From NCBI GenBank assembly GCA_900762245.1, contig CAAFFR010000172.1:1-8944 (forward strand): a stretch of 8,944 bases of DNA, read 5' to 3'. The notes under the pieces were generated by a model. That model saw nothing but the letters and a program-made list of their open reading frames with translations, made no database searches and was not told where the DNA came from. Below are positions 1 through 5,431 of the stretch, one piece after another (position 1 is the first letter of the stretch; the number at the start of each line of letters is the position of its first letter). Source of the stretch: an uncultured Oscillospiraceae bacterium (GTDB lineage: Bacteria > Bacillota_A > Clostridia > Oscillospirales > Oscillospiraceae). A program made the translations under genes and the position numbers.

Positions 1-169
1 CCCCAATACCGACAATAGCCAGCCGGTAGGCGGCTTCCGGAACTCTTCCGGAGGCGATGAGATCGTCGTATCGGTCCAGTGTATTCTGCAGGATTTCCTG
101 CTTGATATCATCACAATTCTGCGCACCTGCAAACAGCAGTTCCACATACTGGATTAGTTGTTCTTTCAT
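1..169 (-). CDS. HAAS/DUF1700-like (permease-prefix) protein, 5' part only
   Basis: The first 56 residues are visible; the rest lies beyond position 1. The protein begins MKEQLIQYVELLF and continues with an acidic helical segment (DIKQEILQNTLDRYDDLIASG) and a second short helix (PEAAYRLAIVGIG). This pattern, a helix, then E/D-rich 'R.DDLI..G', then 'EAA...A...G', is that of the small HAAS/permease-prefix domain commonly encoded next to PadR regulators in Firmicutes. Membrane segments often follow it, but none can be seen here. Its ATG overlaps the padR stop in ATGA (166-169), so the two are translationally coupled, and a GGAGG (178-182) inside the end of padR serves as its ribosome binding site. 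The family call rests on pattern and context only. The product probably works with, or is controlled by, the PadR protein. Confidence 0.62.
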   Translation of the reverse strand, partial: MKEQLIQYVELLFAGAQNCDDIKQEILQNTLDRYDDLIASGRVPEAAYRLAIVGIG

Positions 170-504
170 GTTTTTTCCTCCGTATCCAGCAATTTGTTCA
201 TAATTTCCTTGGTTTCCAGCCATTCGCCCAGCAAGCGGTGGCAGGCATCCTTTCCTTCGGGCGTAATGGTGTAGTAGCGCCGCCGGGCACCCGCACCGTT
301 TCCGCCCCAGTAGGATGCGATATAGCCTTGTTCTTCCAGCCGCTTGAATGCGGTATACAGGGTGGCTTCCTTCAGTTCAAACCGGCCGGAGGAGAGGGTG
401 GAGATGGTTTTGTTGATCTCATAGCCGTAGCTGTCGCCACGCAGCAGGCGGGCGAGAATGACGGTATCCGTATGTCCCCGGATCAGATCACCTGCAATGG
501 ACAT
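166..504 (-). CDS. PadR-family transcriptional regulator
   Basis: This is a 112-residue winged-helix protein of the small PadR subfamily (usual length about 100-120). The N-terminal helix (IRGHTDTVILARLLRG, 8-23) leads into SYGYEI (25-30). The recognition helix region LKEATLYTAFKRLEEQGYI (44-62) is the typical PadR 'TLYxxLxRLExxGyI' motif. The wing ARRRYYTITPEGK (72-85) and a C-terminal dimerisation helix follow. I chose the ATG at 504: AAGGAGGG (511-518) is about 6-7 nt away, whereas the upstream ATG at 510 abuts the Shine-Dalgarno sequence. PadR proteins repress their own operon and a neighbouring membrane or stress gene, often responding to a small hydrophobic ligand. The ligand here is unknown. 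The stop overlaps the start of the next gene by 4 bp. Confidence 0.9.
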   Translation of the reverse strand: MSIAGDLIRGHTDTVILARLLRGDSYGYEINKTISTLSSGRFELKEATLYTAFKRLEEQGYIASYWGGNGAGARRRYYTITPEGKDACHRLLGEWLETKEIMNKLLDTEEKT

Positions 505-527
505 GAGCATCCCTCCTTTGTGCTTCT

Positions 528-560
528 ATAGTATCACGAAGTACCTCACCTGTCAAGGTA
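528..560 (-). promoter_or_regulatory. padR promoter with candidate autoregulatory operator
   Basis: On the minus strand a perfect -35 box TTGACA (551-556) is followed by a 17-nt spacer and a -10 box TACTAT (528-533). The predicted start near 521 gives a leader of only about 17 nt. An inverted repeat TACCT-N9-AGGTA (542-546 and 556-560) covers the -35 box. A PadR dimer bound there would exclude RNA polymerase, so autorepression is a reasonable inference. The half-site is not the classical ATGT/ACAT. Confidence 0.62.
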
Positions 561-573
561 TCTCGCAATAAAA

Positions 574-640
574 GTAGGGGACGGGTTTCCCGTCCCGGAA
601 AGGAAGCGTTGTACTTCGGGACGGGGAACTCGTCCCCTAC
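574..640. repeat. GTAGGGG...CCCCTAC double-hairpin repeat, copy 1
   Basis: A 67-bp palindromic element has 24-nt arms (574-597 and 617-640) that are inverted copies at 22 of 24 positions, with a 19-nt centre. The left arm also folds on itself: GGGACGGG, loop TTT, CCCGTCCC. The right arm can form GGGACG/CGTCCC, so the element can adopt one long hairpin or two short ones. It begins GTAGGGG and ends CCCCTAC, like the element at 6462-6509. It lies 8 bp after the rlmH stop and is followed on the minus strand by TTTTATTG, so it may also terminate rlmH transcription. It resembles REP-type or miniature-element repeats. Confidence 0.75.
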
Positions 641-648
641 AGATGAAT

Positions 649-1131
649 TCATTTATGATATTTGCTTCCTGCCTGGATGGCTTCCGCCCGGTAAAGCTGT
701 TCCAGCACCATGATCCGGGCAAGATGGTGGGGGAAGGTCATGGGACCCATGGAAAGTTTGAAATCCGCGCGCTGCTTTACCCGCGGGGCCATACCGAAGG
801 AGGAACCGATGAGAAAACAGGCAGAGGATTTTCCGGAATTTTTGACTTCCGCCATTTTCTGGGCGAAGCCCTCACTGCTCAGTTCTTTCCCTTCGGGGGT
901 GAAGACACAGAACCAGGCGCCCTTGGGAATTTTGGCGAAAATGGCTTCCGCTTCCTTTTCCAGTCCCGCGGAAATTTCCGCAGGGGAGGGATTCTCCGGC
1001 AGACGAACTTCCGGCAGTTCCAAAAGGGTGAACTTACAGTAGCCGCCAAGACGCTTTTTGTATTCCTCTGCGGCAGAAATATAAAACTTTTCCTTCAGCT
1101 TGCCCATGGTGATAAGAGTAATGTCGAACAT
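649..1131 (-). CDS. rlmH: 23S rRNA (pseudouridine-1915-N3)-methyltransferase RlmH
   Basis: This SPOUT-class methyltransferase transfers a methyl group from S-adenosylmethionine to N3 of pseudouridine 1915 in helix 69 of 23S rRNA, acting on assembled 70S ribosomes. The protein has 160 residues, the usual family length (about 155-160). It starts MFDITLITMGKLKEKFY. The C-terminal half has the knot that binds the cofactor: FLIGSSFGM (107-114) and LSMGPMTFPHHLARIMVLEQLYRA (126-149), and it ends in the family signature YHK. The usual GGS of the cofactor loop reads GSS here. I chose the ATG at 1131, with GGAG 7 nt upstream; the longer N-terminal extension has no family resemblance. The gene is transcribed alone from a promoter at 1163-1191 and ends beside the repeat at 574-640. 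Confidence 0.96.
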   Translation of the reverse strand: MFDITLITMGKLKEKFYISAAEEYKKRLGGYCKFTLLELPEVRLPENPSPAEISAGLEKEAEAIFAKIPKGAWFCVFTPEGKELSSEGFAQKMAEVKNSGKSSACFLIGSSFGMAPRVKQRADFKLSMGPMTFPHHLARIMVLEQLYRAEAIQAGSKYHK

Positions 1132-1162
1132 GGCTTTTCTCCAAGTAATAAAATGTAGGGCT

Positions 1163-1191
1163 ATTTTAGCATTTTTACAAGAAAAATGCAA
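1163..1191 (-). promoter_or_regulatory. rlmH promoter, extended -10 type
   Basis: On the minus strand TTGCAT (1186-1191), a 17-nt spacer and TAAAAT (1163-1168) form a sigma-A-type promoter. The -10 box is preceded by TGC, giving an extended -10 motif. The start would fall near 1156, about 25 nt before the rlmH start codon. Confidence 0.65.
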
Positions 1192-1237
1192 CATAAATCC
1201 GCCTTTTTCGGAGAATCATATGCCTGAGGTGGATATT

Positions 1238-1345
1238 ATGCAGAAAAAGAAGGAAGAGATCATCATTACCGACCCCTTTGGCAGCTATACCGGTCTTGTA
1301 AAAGGCCCCAATGAAAAGCCGGTACAGGACGCGGACGATTTGTAA
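1238..1345 (+). CDS. Small conserved acidic-tail protein (QDADDL family, 35 aa)
   Basis: The 35-residue protein has a lysine/glutamate head (MQKKKEEIII), a centre TDPFGSYTGLVKG, and an acidic end PVQDADDL. I recognise the 'DPxGSYTG...PVQDADDL' layout as recurring in small uncharacterised clostridial proteins; no function is known to me. I preferred the ATG at 1238 because GAGGTGG (1226-1232) lies 5 nt upstream; an in-frame ATG at 1220 would add MPEVDI but lacks a good ribosome binding site. There is no signal peptide, membrane helix or cysteine. It is divergent from rlmH and convergent with spoIIID, and is followed 11 bp later by a strong hairpin terminator. I see no clear sigma-A promoter between 1132 and 1237. 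Confidence 0.72.
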   Translation: MQKKKEEIIITDPFGSYTGLVKGPNEKPVQDADDL

Positions 1346-1356
1346 TTGCAAAATTC

Positions 1357-1400
1357 AAAATGGAGAATGCGGAATGGTTCTACCCTGCATTCTCCATTTT
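1357..1400. terminator. Bidirectional terminator between the small gene and spoIIID
   Basis: A perfect 14-bp stem, AAAATGGAGAATGC (1357-1370) with GCATTCTCCATTTT (1387-1400), encloses a 16-nt loop. On the plus strand it ends in a T-tract after the QDADDL gene. On the minus strand it lies 4 bp after the spoIIID stop and is also followed by T-rich sequence (TTTTGAATTTTG). It is placed to end both convergent transcripts. Confidence 0.85.
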
Positions 1401-1404
1401 TCGC

Positions 1405-1656
1405 TTAGCCTTTTTGCTCGTACTTCCGCTTGGTAGCCATGCCGCCCCGGATATGCCGCTCCTGCTTGTTTTTATCCAGAATGGCCCGGACCTGGGCATA
1501 CAGAATGGGATTGCACTTGGGCAGTCGCTGGGTCAGGGTTTTGTGGACGGTGGATTTGGAAATGCCGAACTGCCGGGCAGTAGAGCGGACAGTGGCACCG
1601 GTTTCAATCATGTACACAGCCAATTGACAGGCGCGCTCCTCTAGGTTTGTGTTCAT
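1405..1656 (-). CDS. spoIIID: Sporulation transcriptional regulator SpoIIID
   Basis: SpoIIID is the mother-cell DNA-binding protein that, in Bacillus subtilis and clostridia, activates or represses many sigma-E-dependent genes and helps switch to sigma-K. The 83-residue product matches the family throughout: N-terminal LEERACQLAVYMIETGATVR (5-24), a helix-turn-helix TARQFGISKSTVHKTL (26-41), the conserved TQRLP..NP (42-50), and the basic C-terminal RHIRGGMATKRKY (67-79), which makes further DNA contacts. The ATG at 1656 has GGAGG 9 nt upstream. A sigma-E-like promoter lies at 1688-1716 and a terminator just past the stop. The gene is direct evidence that the organism belongs to an endospore-forming lineage. 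The neighbours have no evident sporulation role. Confidence 0.96.
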   Translation of the reverse strand: MNTNLEERACQLAVYMIETGATVRSTARQFGISKSTVHKTLTQRLPKCNPILYAQVRAILDKNKQERHIRGGMATKRKYEQKG

Positions 1657-1687
1657 AGGCTCCCCTCCGATGCTGTGCTGCTGAAAA

Positions 1688-1716
1688 AGCCTATGCCTTG
1701 AAGAAACGGAATATGC
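1688..1716 (-). promoter_or_regulatory. Sigma-E-type promoter of spoIIID
   Basis: On the minus strand GCATATT (1710-1716) fits the sigma-E -35 consensus (K-M-A-T-A-T-T). Fourteen nt later CATAGGCT (1688-1695) keeps the CATA and final T of the -10 consensus (CATACAMT). The spacing is canonical. Early mother-cell transcription of spoIIID by sigma-E is known in Bacillus, so this assignment agrees with the gene. Confidence 0.66.
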
Positions 1717-1729
1717 TATGCATTGTGCC

Positions 1730-1758
1730 TTGACAGAATTAGGATAGAGGGGTAAAAT
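1730..1758 (+). promoter_or_regulatory. Sigma-A promoter of the threonine aldolase gene
   Basis: A perfect TTGACA (1730-1735), a 17-nt spacer and TAAAAT (1753-1758) give a near-consensus housekeeping promoter. The start should be near 1765. TAGGAG (1778-1783) lies 8 nt before the ATG. The -35 box begins 14 bp from the divergent sigma-E element of spoIIID. Confidence 0.82.
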
Positions 1759-1791
1759 AAACCCAATTCTATAATTTTAGGAGTACATACT

Positions 1792-2832
1792 ATGATTTAT
1801 TTCAATAATGACTATTCTGAGGGCTGCCACCAGAAGGTTCTGGATGCCCTGATCCGTACCAATCTGGAGCAGACTCTGGGCTATGGCGAGGATGAATACT
1901 GCGCAGCTGCCGCTGCCAAGATTAAGGCCCTGTGCGGCCGGGAAGACGCTGCAGTCCACTTCCTTGTAGGCGGCACCCAGGCAAACCTCACCGTTATCGC
2001 CGCCGCTCTGCGGCCTCATCAGGGAGCCCTGTGCCCTGTTGGCGGTCACATCAATGTCCACGAGACCGGCGCGGTGGAAGCCACCGGCCACAAGGTCCTT
2101 ACCGTTCCCTCCGGTGACGGCAAAATCACGGCACAACAGGTGAAGGACGTAGTCCTTTCCCACCGGGCGGATTCCAGCTTCGAGCATATGGTTCAGCCCA
2201 AGCTGGTGTACATCTCCAACCCCACGGAATATGGCACCCTTTACAGTCTGGCAGAGCTGACCGCCCTGAGTGAAACCTGCCGCGAACTGGGACTGTACCT
2301 GTTCCTGGACGGTGCCCGCCTGGGCTATGGCCTGATGGCAGAGGGTTATGATGTGACCATGGCGGATATTGCCCGTCTGTGCGATGTGTTCTACATCGGC
2401 GGCACAAAAGTAGGTGCGCTCTTCGGTGAGGCTGTGGTCATTACCAATCCTGCCCTGAAGGAGGATTTCCGTTACCTCATCAAGCAGCACGGCGGTATGC
2501 TGGCCAAGGGCCGCCTGCTGGGTGTTCAGTTTGATGCTCTGATGACGGATAACCTGTATTTTACCATTGCAGAGCACGCCGTAAAGCTGGCAGATCAGAT
2601 CCGTGCAACCTGCGACGAACTGGGTATTTCCTATCTGGTGCCCGGTATCACCAACCAGATTTTCCCCATTTTCTCCGATGAATTGCTGACGCAGCTTTCC
2701 AGGGACTTCTGCTTCACCGAAATGGAGCGGGTCAGCCCCACGCACCGTGCCATCCGCTTCTGTACCAGCTGGGCCACCACCCGGGAGAATGTGGATGCCC
2801 TCTGCAATACCCTGCGAAAGCTGGTAAAGTAA
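1792..2832 (+). CDS. Low-specificity L-threonine aldolase (PLP-dependent)
   Basis: This enzyme cleaves L-threonine or L-allo-threonine to glycine and acetaldehyde, a cytoplasmic route for threonine breakdown and glycine supply. The 346-residue protein has the fold-type I beta-eliminating lyase layout. It begins with MIYFNNDYSEGCH, with the active-site loop YGEDEYC (31-37). GGTQAN (60-65) binds the cofactor phosphate. GGHINVHETGA (84-94) holds the histidine that stacks on the pyridoxal ring. FLDGARLGY (171-179) supplies the aspartate that pairs with the ring nitrogen. IGGTKVG (202-208) carries the Schiff-base lysine K206, and RFCTSWATT lies near the C-terminus. All expected residues are present and the length is normal. 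It is expressed alone from the promoter at 1730-1758. Substrate preference cannot be read from the sequence. Confidence 0.92.
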   Translation: MIYFNNDYSEGCHQKVLDALIRTNLEQTLGYGEDEYCAAAAAKIKALCGREDAAVHFLVGGTQANLTVIAAALRPHQGALCPVGGHINVHETGAVEATGHKVLTVPSGDGKITAQQVKDVVLSHRADSSFEHMVQPKLVYISNPTEYGTLYSLAELTALSETCRELGLYLFLDGARLGYGLMAEGYDVTMADIARLCDVFYIGGTKVGALFGEAVVITNPALKEDFRYLIKQHGGMLAKGRLLGVQFDALMTDNLYFTIAEHAVKLADQIRATCDELGISYLVPGITNQIFPIFSDELLTQLSRDFCFTEMERVSPTHRAIRFCTSWATTRENVDALCNTLRKLVK

Positions 2833-2853
2833 CAGAATTTACAACTTGTTTAC

Positions 2854-2882
2854 TGGATTATCCTTGGATTATCCGTTATACT
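2854..2882 (+). promoter_or_regulatory. Probable promoter of the AI-2E permease operon with a tandem repeat
   Basis: TATACT (2877-2882) is a good -10 box, but 17 nt upstream the hexamer TGGATT (2854-2859) is a poor -35. The region contains an exact direct repeat TGGATTATCC at 2854-2863 and 2865-2874. The 11-bp offset is about one helical turn, so both copies face the same side of the DNA. An activator binding there could make up for the weak -35; this is an inference. Confidence 0.45.
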
Positions 2883-2907
2883 GAGGGTATCAAAGGAGGT
2901 ATGCGGA

Positions 2908-4176
2908 TTGCATATTGAGAAGAAGATCATGCGCAGGATTTTCACCCTGATTGCCGGTACCATCATTTTTGCATGGCTGGTGCTGGATACGGCCCGGGCG
3001 ACCATCCTGTTTGGCAGAATTTGGGAACTGATTGCGCCTTTTGTGGCTGGTGCAGGCATTGCGTTTGTGTTTAATGTACCCATGCGGGCCATTGAACGGC
3101 AGCTGGATGGCATACACAAAACAGGATTACGGCGTACAATGTCCATTTTGCTGACGCTGTTCTGCCTGTTTCTGATCATCATGTTTGTCTTTGAACTGCT
3201 GATTCCCCAGATTCGGTTGACAATCGTTTCTCTGACGGAAAAGATTCCTGCCTTTATCGACCGGACTGCCCAGAATCTGATGGTCCTTATGGCAGACAAC
3301 CCGGAACTGGGCAGCTGGATTCAGAAAGCCTTCCATCTGGAGAGCCTGGACTGGTCCAATATCCTGACGAGCATCCTTTCCTGGCTTGCCAATCAGGTGT
3401 CCACGGTGATGGGCGGCGCGGTGAATGTCATCGGCAATGTGACCACCGGCATTGTTAATGCGGTGATTGCCATTGTCTTTGCCATTTACTGCCTGGGCCG
3501 CAAGGAGATTCTGGCCCGCCAGTGCCGTCGGGTGTTGTATTCGGTGCTGTCTGAGTGCCGGGCAGATGAGATCATCCGGGTCATGCGGCTAACCAATTCC
3601 ACCTTCTCCAGCTTTATTTCCGGACAGTGTCTGGAAGCGGTGATTCTGGGCTGCCTGTTTGCCGTGGTGATGGCAATTCTGAAGATGCCCTACATTCCTC
3701 TGGTCAGTGTCATCATTGCGGTGACGGCCCTGATCCCCGTGGTGGGTGCTTTTGTAGGCTGCATCGTGGGTGCTTTCTTTATTCTGGTCAATGACCCGCT
3801 GCAGGCGGTGTCCTTTGTGGCCATGTTCCTGGTGCTGCAGCAGCTGGAGAACAACCTGATCTATCCCAGAGTGGTGGGTACCTCCATTGGACTGCCCGGT
3901 ATGTGGGTGCTGGTGGCGGTGACCATCGGCGGTGAGATCATGGGTGTGGGCGGTATGCTGGTGATGATCCCGCTGGCATCCGTGCTGTATACCCTGGCCC
4001 GGGAATTTACCAACCGCCGTCTCGCGGAACGGAATATCCCTGCCCAGAAGCTGATGGAACAGCCCCCGGAGATCAAAAGTCAGTTTGACCGCAGAAAAGA
4101 ACAGAAAAAGAAGCTGGAACTACAGAAAATGAAGGAAAAGTTTCTGAAAATGCAGGAACAGCAGAAGAAAAAATAA
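2908..4176 (+). CDS. AI-2E family transporter / PerM-like permease
   Basis: This is a 422-residue integral membrane protein. Hydrophobic segments lie near 9-26, 39-56 and 78-100. A soluble amphipathic region (101-165) follows, and a further cluster lies at 168-195, 234-258, 262-295, 298-312 and 329-365. The family signatures are ALIPVVGAFVGCIVGAF (274-290) and QQLENNLIYPRVVGTSIGLP (311-330). The family includes exporters of autoinducer-2 and Na+(Li+)/H+ antiporters, so the substrate is uncertain. The tail (394-422) is nearly all K, E, Q and R with regular leucines and methionines, probably a cytoplasmic coiled coil. I chose the TTG at 2908: AAAGGAGG (2892-2899) lies 8 nt upstream, while the ATG at 2901 touches it and reads only five codons. 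It forms an operon with the next gene, 19 bp away. Confidence 0.88.
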   Translation: MHIEKKIMRRIFTLIAGTIIFAWLVLDTARATILFGRIWELIAPFVAGAGIAFVFNVPMRAIERQLDGIHKTGLRRTMSILLTLFCLFLIIMFVFELLIPQIRLTIVSLTEKIPAFIDRTAQNLMVLMADNPELGSWIQKAFHLESLDWSNILTSILSWLANQVSTVMGGAVNVIGNVTTGIVNAVIAIVFAIYCLGRKEILARQCRRVLYSVLSECRADEIIRVMRLTNSTFSSFISGQCLEAVILGCLFAVVMAILKMPYIPLVSVIIAVTALIPVVGAFVGCIVGAFFILVNDPLQAVSFVAMFLVLQQLENNLIYPRVVGTSIGLPGMWVLVAVTIGGEIMGVGGMLVMIPLASVLYTLAREFTNRRLAERNIPAQKLMEQPPEIKSQFDRRKEQKKKLELQKMKEKFLKMQEQQKKK

Positions 4177-4195
4177 ACAGAAAGGGTGTGCCCAA

Positions 4196-4663
4196 ATGGA
4201 GCGGATTATCTCAGATCTGCCTGCCAAGGCTTATTGCGCGTATTTAAGGCAAAAGCTGGACAGCCCTTTTTATCTTCTGGATGAACGGATGAACGGTATC
4301 ATCATCGGCCCATTCTTTTCTCTGGCCCATCATGCCGAATGGGAATGGAACCGGAAGATCACCGGAGAGATCAACCGGGCATGGGGCTTCGTCCGGGAAA
4401 AGGACGGCGCGGCCGAGGTGCGTTTTATCCGGGGAAAGGGTCTGCTGGCTCCGAGCTGGATGCTGTTTATCACGATCTTGGGCGTGCTGACGTTGTGCTT
4501 CAATATCGGTGAAATGATGACAGAATATTGGCCTGCCTGCTTTGCCATTTCATTGGTGGTAGGTGTCACCACAGCGATCCAGGCCAGCCTCACGGAAAAC
4601 GGCATCGCCGGCGAAGGGGAGATCACCCGCTTTCTCCGGGATCCAAAGGAATATTATTGCTAA
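4196..4663 (+). CDS. Uncharacterised membrane protein with two predicted helices
   Basis: I do not recognise this 155-residue protein. Residues 1-80 are soluble, rich in W, R and charged residues (HHAEWEWNRKITGEINRAWGF, 45-65), with a hydrophobic patch MNGIIIGPFFSLA (32-44). Two membrane helices follow (about 83-104 and 111-131), joined by a very short acidic turn. The tail ends FLRDPKEYYC. A weak GAAAGGG site precedes the ATG. It starts 19 bp after the AI-2E permease stop and has no promoter of its own, so the two are probably co-transcribed; a partner or accessory role is a guess. The sequence immediately after its stop is the left half of a terminator split by the insertion sequence. Confidence 0.8.
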   Translation: MERIISDLPAKAYCAYLRQKLDSPFYLLDERMNGIIIGPFFSLAHHAEWEWNRKITGEINRAWGFVREKDGAAEVRFIRGKGLLAPSWMLFITILGVLTLCFNIGEMMTEYWPACFAISLVVGVTTAIQASLTENGIAGEGEITRFLRDPKEYYC

Positions 4664-4669
4664 GAAAAA

Positions 4670-4685
4670 GGGCGTGTTGCAAAAT
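4670..4685 (+). terminator. Left half of a terminator hairpin split by the insertion sequence
   Basis: GGGCGTGTTGCA (4670-4681) pairs with TGCAGCACGCCC (6418-6429) on the far side of the insertion sequence: 11 Watson-Crick pairs plus one G-T. Without the element and one AAAT copy the loop is AAATAA. A-rich sequence precedes this half, giving TTTTT on the minus strand. TTTT also follows the right half after a few bases (6434-6437). It was probably the shared terminator of convergent operons. Confidence 0.72.
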
Positions 4686-4717
4686 TGATATGCTACCCTC
4701 ATAAGAGACAGTGAAAA
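4686..4717 (+). repeat. Left terminal inverted repeat (IRL) of the IS
   Basis: Thirty-two nt starting TGATATGCTACCC align without gaps to the reverse complement of 6380-6411, with 22 identities. The outer TGA, TGCT and CCC and the inner AGACAGTGAAA are conserved, which fits transposase-binding inner sequence and cleavage-defining outer tips. Confidence 0.78.
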
Positions 4718-4739
4718 AGAAAACTGTTTCTTATGGGGG
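4696..4739 (+). promoter_or_regulatory. Hairpin sequestering the orfA ribosome binding site
   Basis: Positions 4696-4712 (CCCTCATAAGAGACAGT) pair with 4723-4739 (ACTGTTTCTTATGGGGG): 17 RNA pairs including two G-U, with a 10-nt A-rich loop. The right arm contains GGGGG (4735-4739), the only ribosome-binding-like sequence before the orfA ATG at 4747. Transcripts entering from outside the IS would mask it. Confidence 0.66.
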
Positions 4740-4746
4740 TATTTCT

Positions 4747-5409
4747 ATGTCCAAAAGCAGAAAGATCAGCAAAGAAGAGAAAGTTACAATCGTTAAGCGA
4801 TGTTTATCCGGGGAATTTGGAGTATGTGAAGCCGGTCGTCAAATCGGAGTAAATCAACAATGTGTGCGGGAGTGGATTAACCGGTACGAAGCAGAAGGAG
4901 AAGAAGGGCTAAGTACAGCACAAGGATGGCGTAAGTACCCTAAGGAATTGAAAGAAGCAGCTGTAAAGGATTATCTATCCGGTAAAGGGAGTATGGAGGA
5001 AATTTGCAAAAAATACAAAATTCGTTCAACCCATCCCCTACAAAACTGGATTAAGGTGTATAATGGTCATAAGGAATTAAGAAATTCGACAGGAGGAAGC
5101 CGTATGACCAAAGGAAGAGAAACCACCCAGGCAGAGAAAATCGCAGTTGCAAAAGCCTGTATCGCCAACGGAAAGAACTACGGAGAGATTGCAATCGCCT
5201 ACAATGTCAGCTACCAGCAGGCACGAAGCTGGACACTCAAGTACATAGAGGGAGGAGAAGCAGCCCTGGAGGACCGCCGCGGCCAGCGGACGGCTCAGCA
5301 AGAACCCAGAACACCGGAAGAGGAACTGAAGATCCGGATTGCACAATTGGAGCATGAGCTTTATATGACGAGGATGGAGCGTGACCTGTTAAAAAATTGG
5401 ACGAGATAG
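4747..5409 (+). CDS. IS3-family transposase OrfA (DNA-binding), altered C-terminus
   Basis: OrfA binds the IS ends and, when fused to OrfB, forms the active transposase. The 220-residue product has three helix-turn-helix units: about 8-48 (ISKEEKV...REWINRY), 65-106 (YPKELKE...LQNWIKVY) and 127-168 (TQAEKIA...ARSWTLKY). A leucine-zipper-like helix follows (EEELKIRIAQLEHEL, 191-205). The ATG at 4747 is 7 nt after GGGGG. The frame ends ERDLLKNWTR, whereas adding one A to the A6 run at 5391-5396 would give the family-typical DLLKKLDEIERRRG and a stop at 5424-5426. The zipper is thus intact but the last residues differ. An internal ATG at 5104 with its own AGGAGG could make a shorter form. Confidence 0.85.
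   Translation: MSKSRKISKEEKVTIVKRCLSGEFGVCEAGRQIGVNQQCVREWINRYEAEGEEGLSTAQGWRKYPKELKEAAVKDYLSGKGSMEEICKKYKIRSTHPLQNWIKVYNGHKELRNSTGGSRMTKGRETTQAEKIAVAKACIANGKNYGEIAIAYNVSYQQARSWTLKYIEGGEAALEDRRGQRTAQQEPRTPEEELKIRIAQLEHELYMTRMERDLLKNWTR
5104..5106 (+). promoter_or_regulatory. Internal in-frame start inside orfA
   Basis: AGGAGG (5091-5096) stands 7 nt before an in-frame ATG at codon 120 of orfA, a better site than the one used by full-length orfA. Initiation here would give a 101-residue protein with only the third helix-turn-helix and the zipper, which could compete with or titrate the transposase. Use of this start is an inference. Confidence 0.5.
5391..5396 (+). other. A6 run at the orfA/orfB frameshift point
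   Basis: The sequence GTTAAAAAATTGG occupies the place of the IS3-family slippery site. OrfB's frame is open upstream only to 5393, directly at this run. With A6, orfB is +1 (or -2) relative to orfA. With A7 it would be -1, the arrangement used for programmed frameshifting in this family. The run is therefore either a one-base contraction or a site for RNA polymerase slippage. Confidence 0.7.
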
Positions 5410-5431
5410 AGAGGAGGCGGGGCTGAGCCAG

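Noticed and set aside
643..1158. A 171-codon plus-strand frame opposite rlmH.
   Set aside because: A shadow of rlmH; the minus-strand product matches the RlmH family along its entire length.
1777..2745. A 322-codon open frame on the minus strand opposite the threonine aldolase.
   Set aside because: It lies fully antisense to a gene with all family motifs, shows no recognisable domain, and arises from the codon bias of the real gene.
2901..2918. A six-codon upstream frame (ATG to TGA) overlapping the AI-2E permease start, as a possible leader peptide.
   Set aside because: Its ATG directly abuts the Shine-Dalgarno sequence, leaving no spacing; the TTG at 2908 is correctly spaced.
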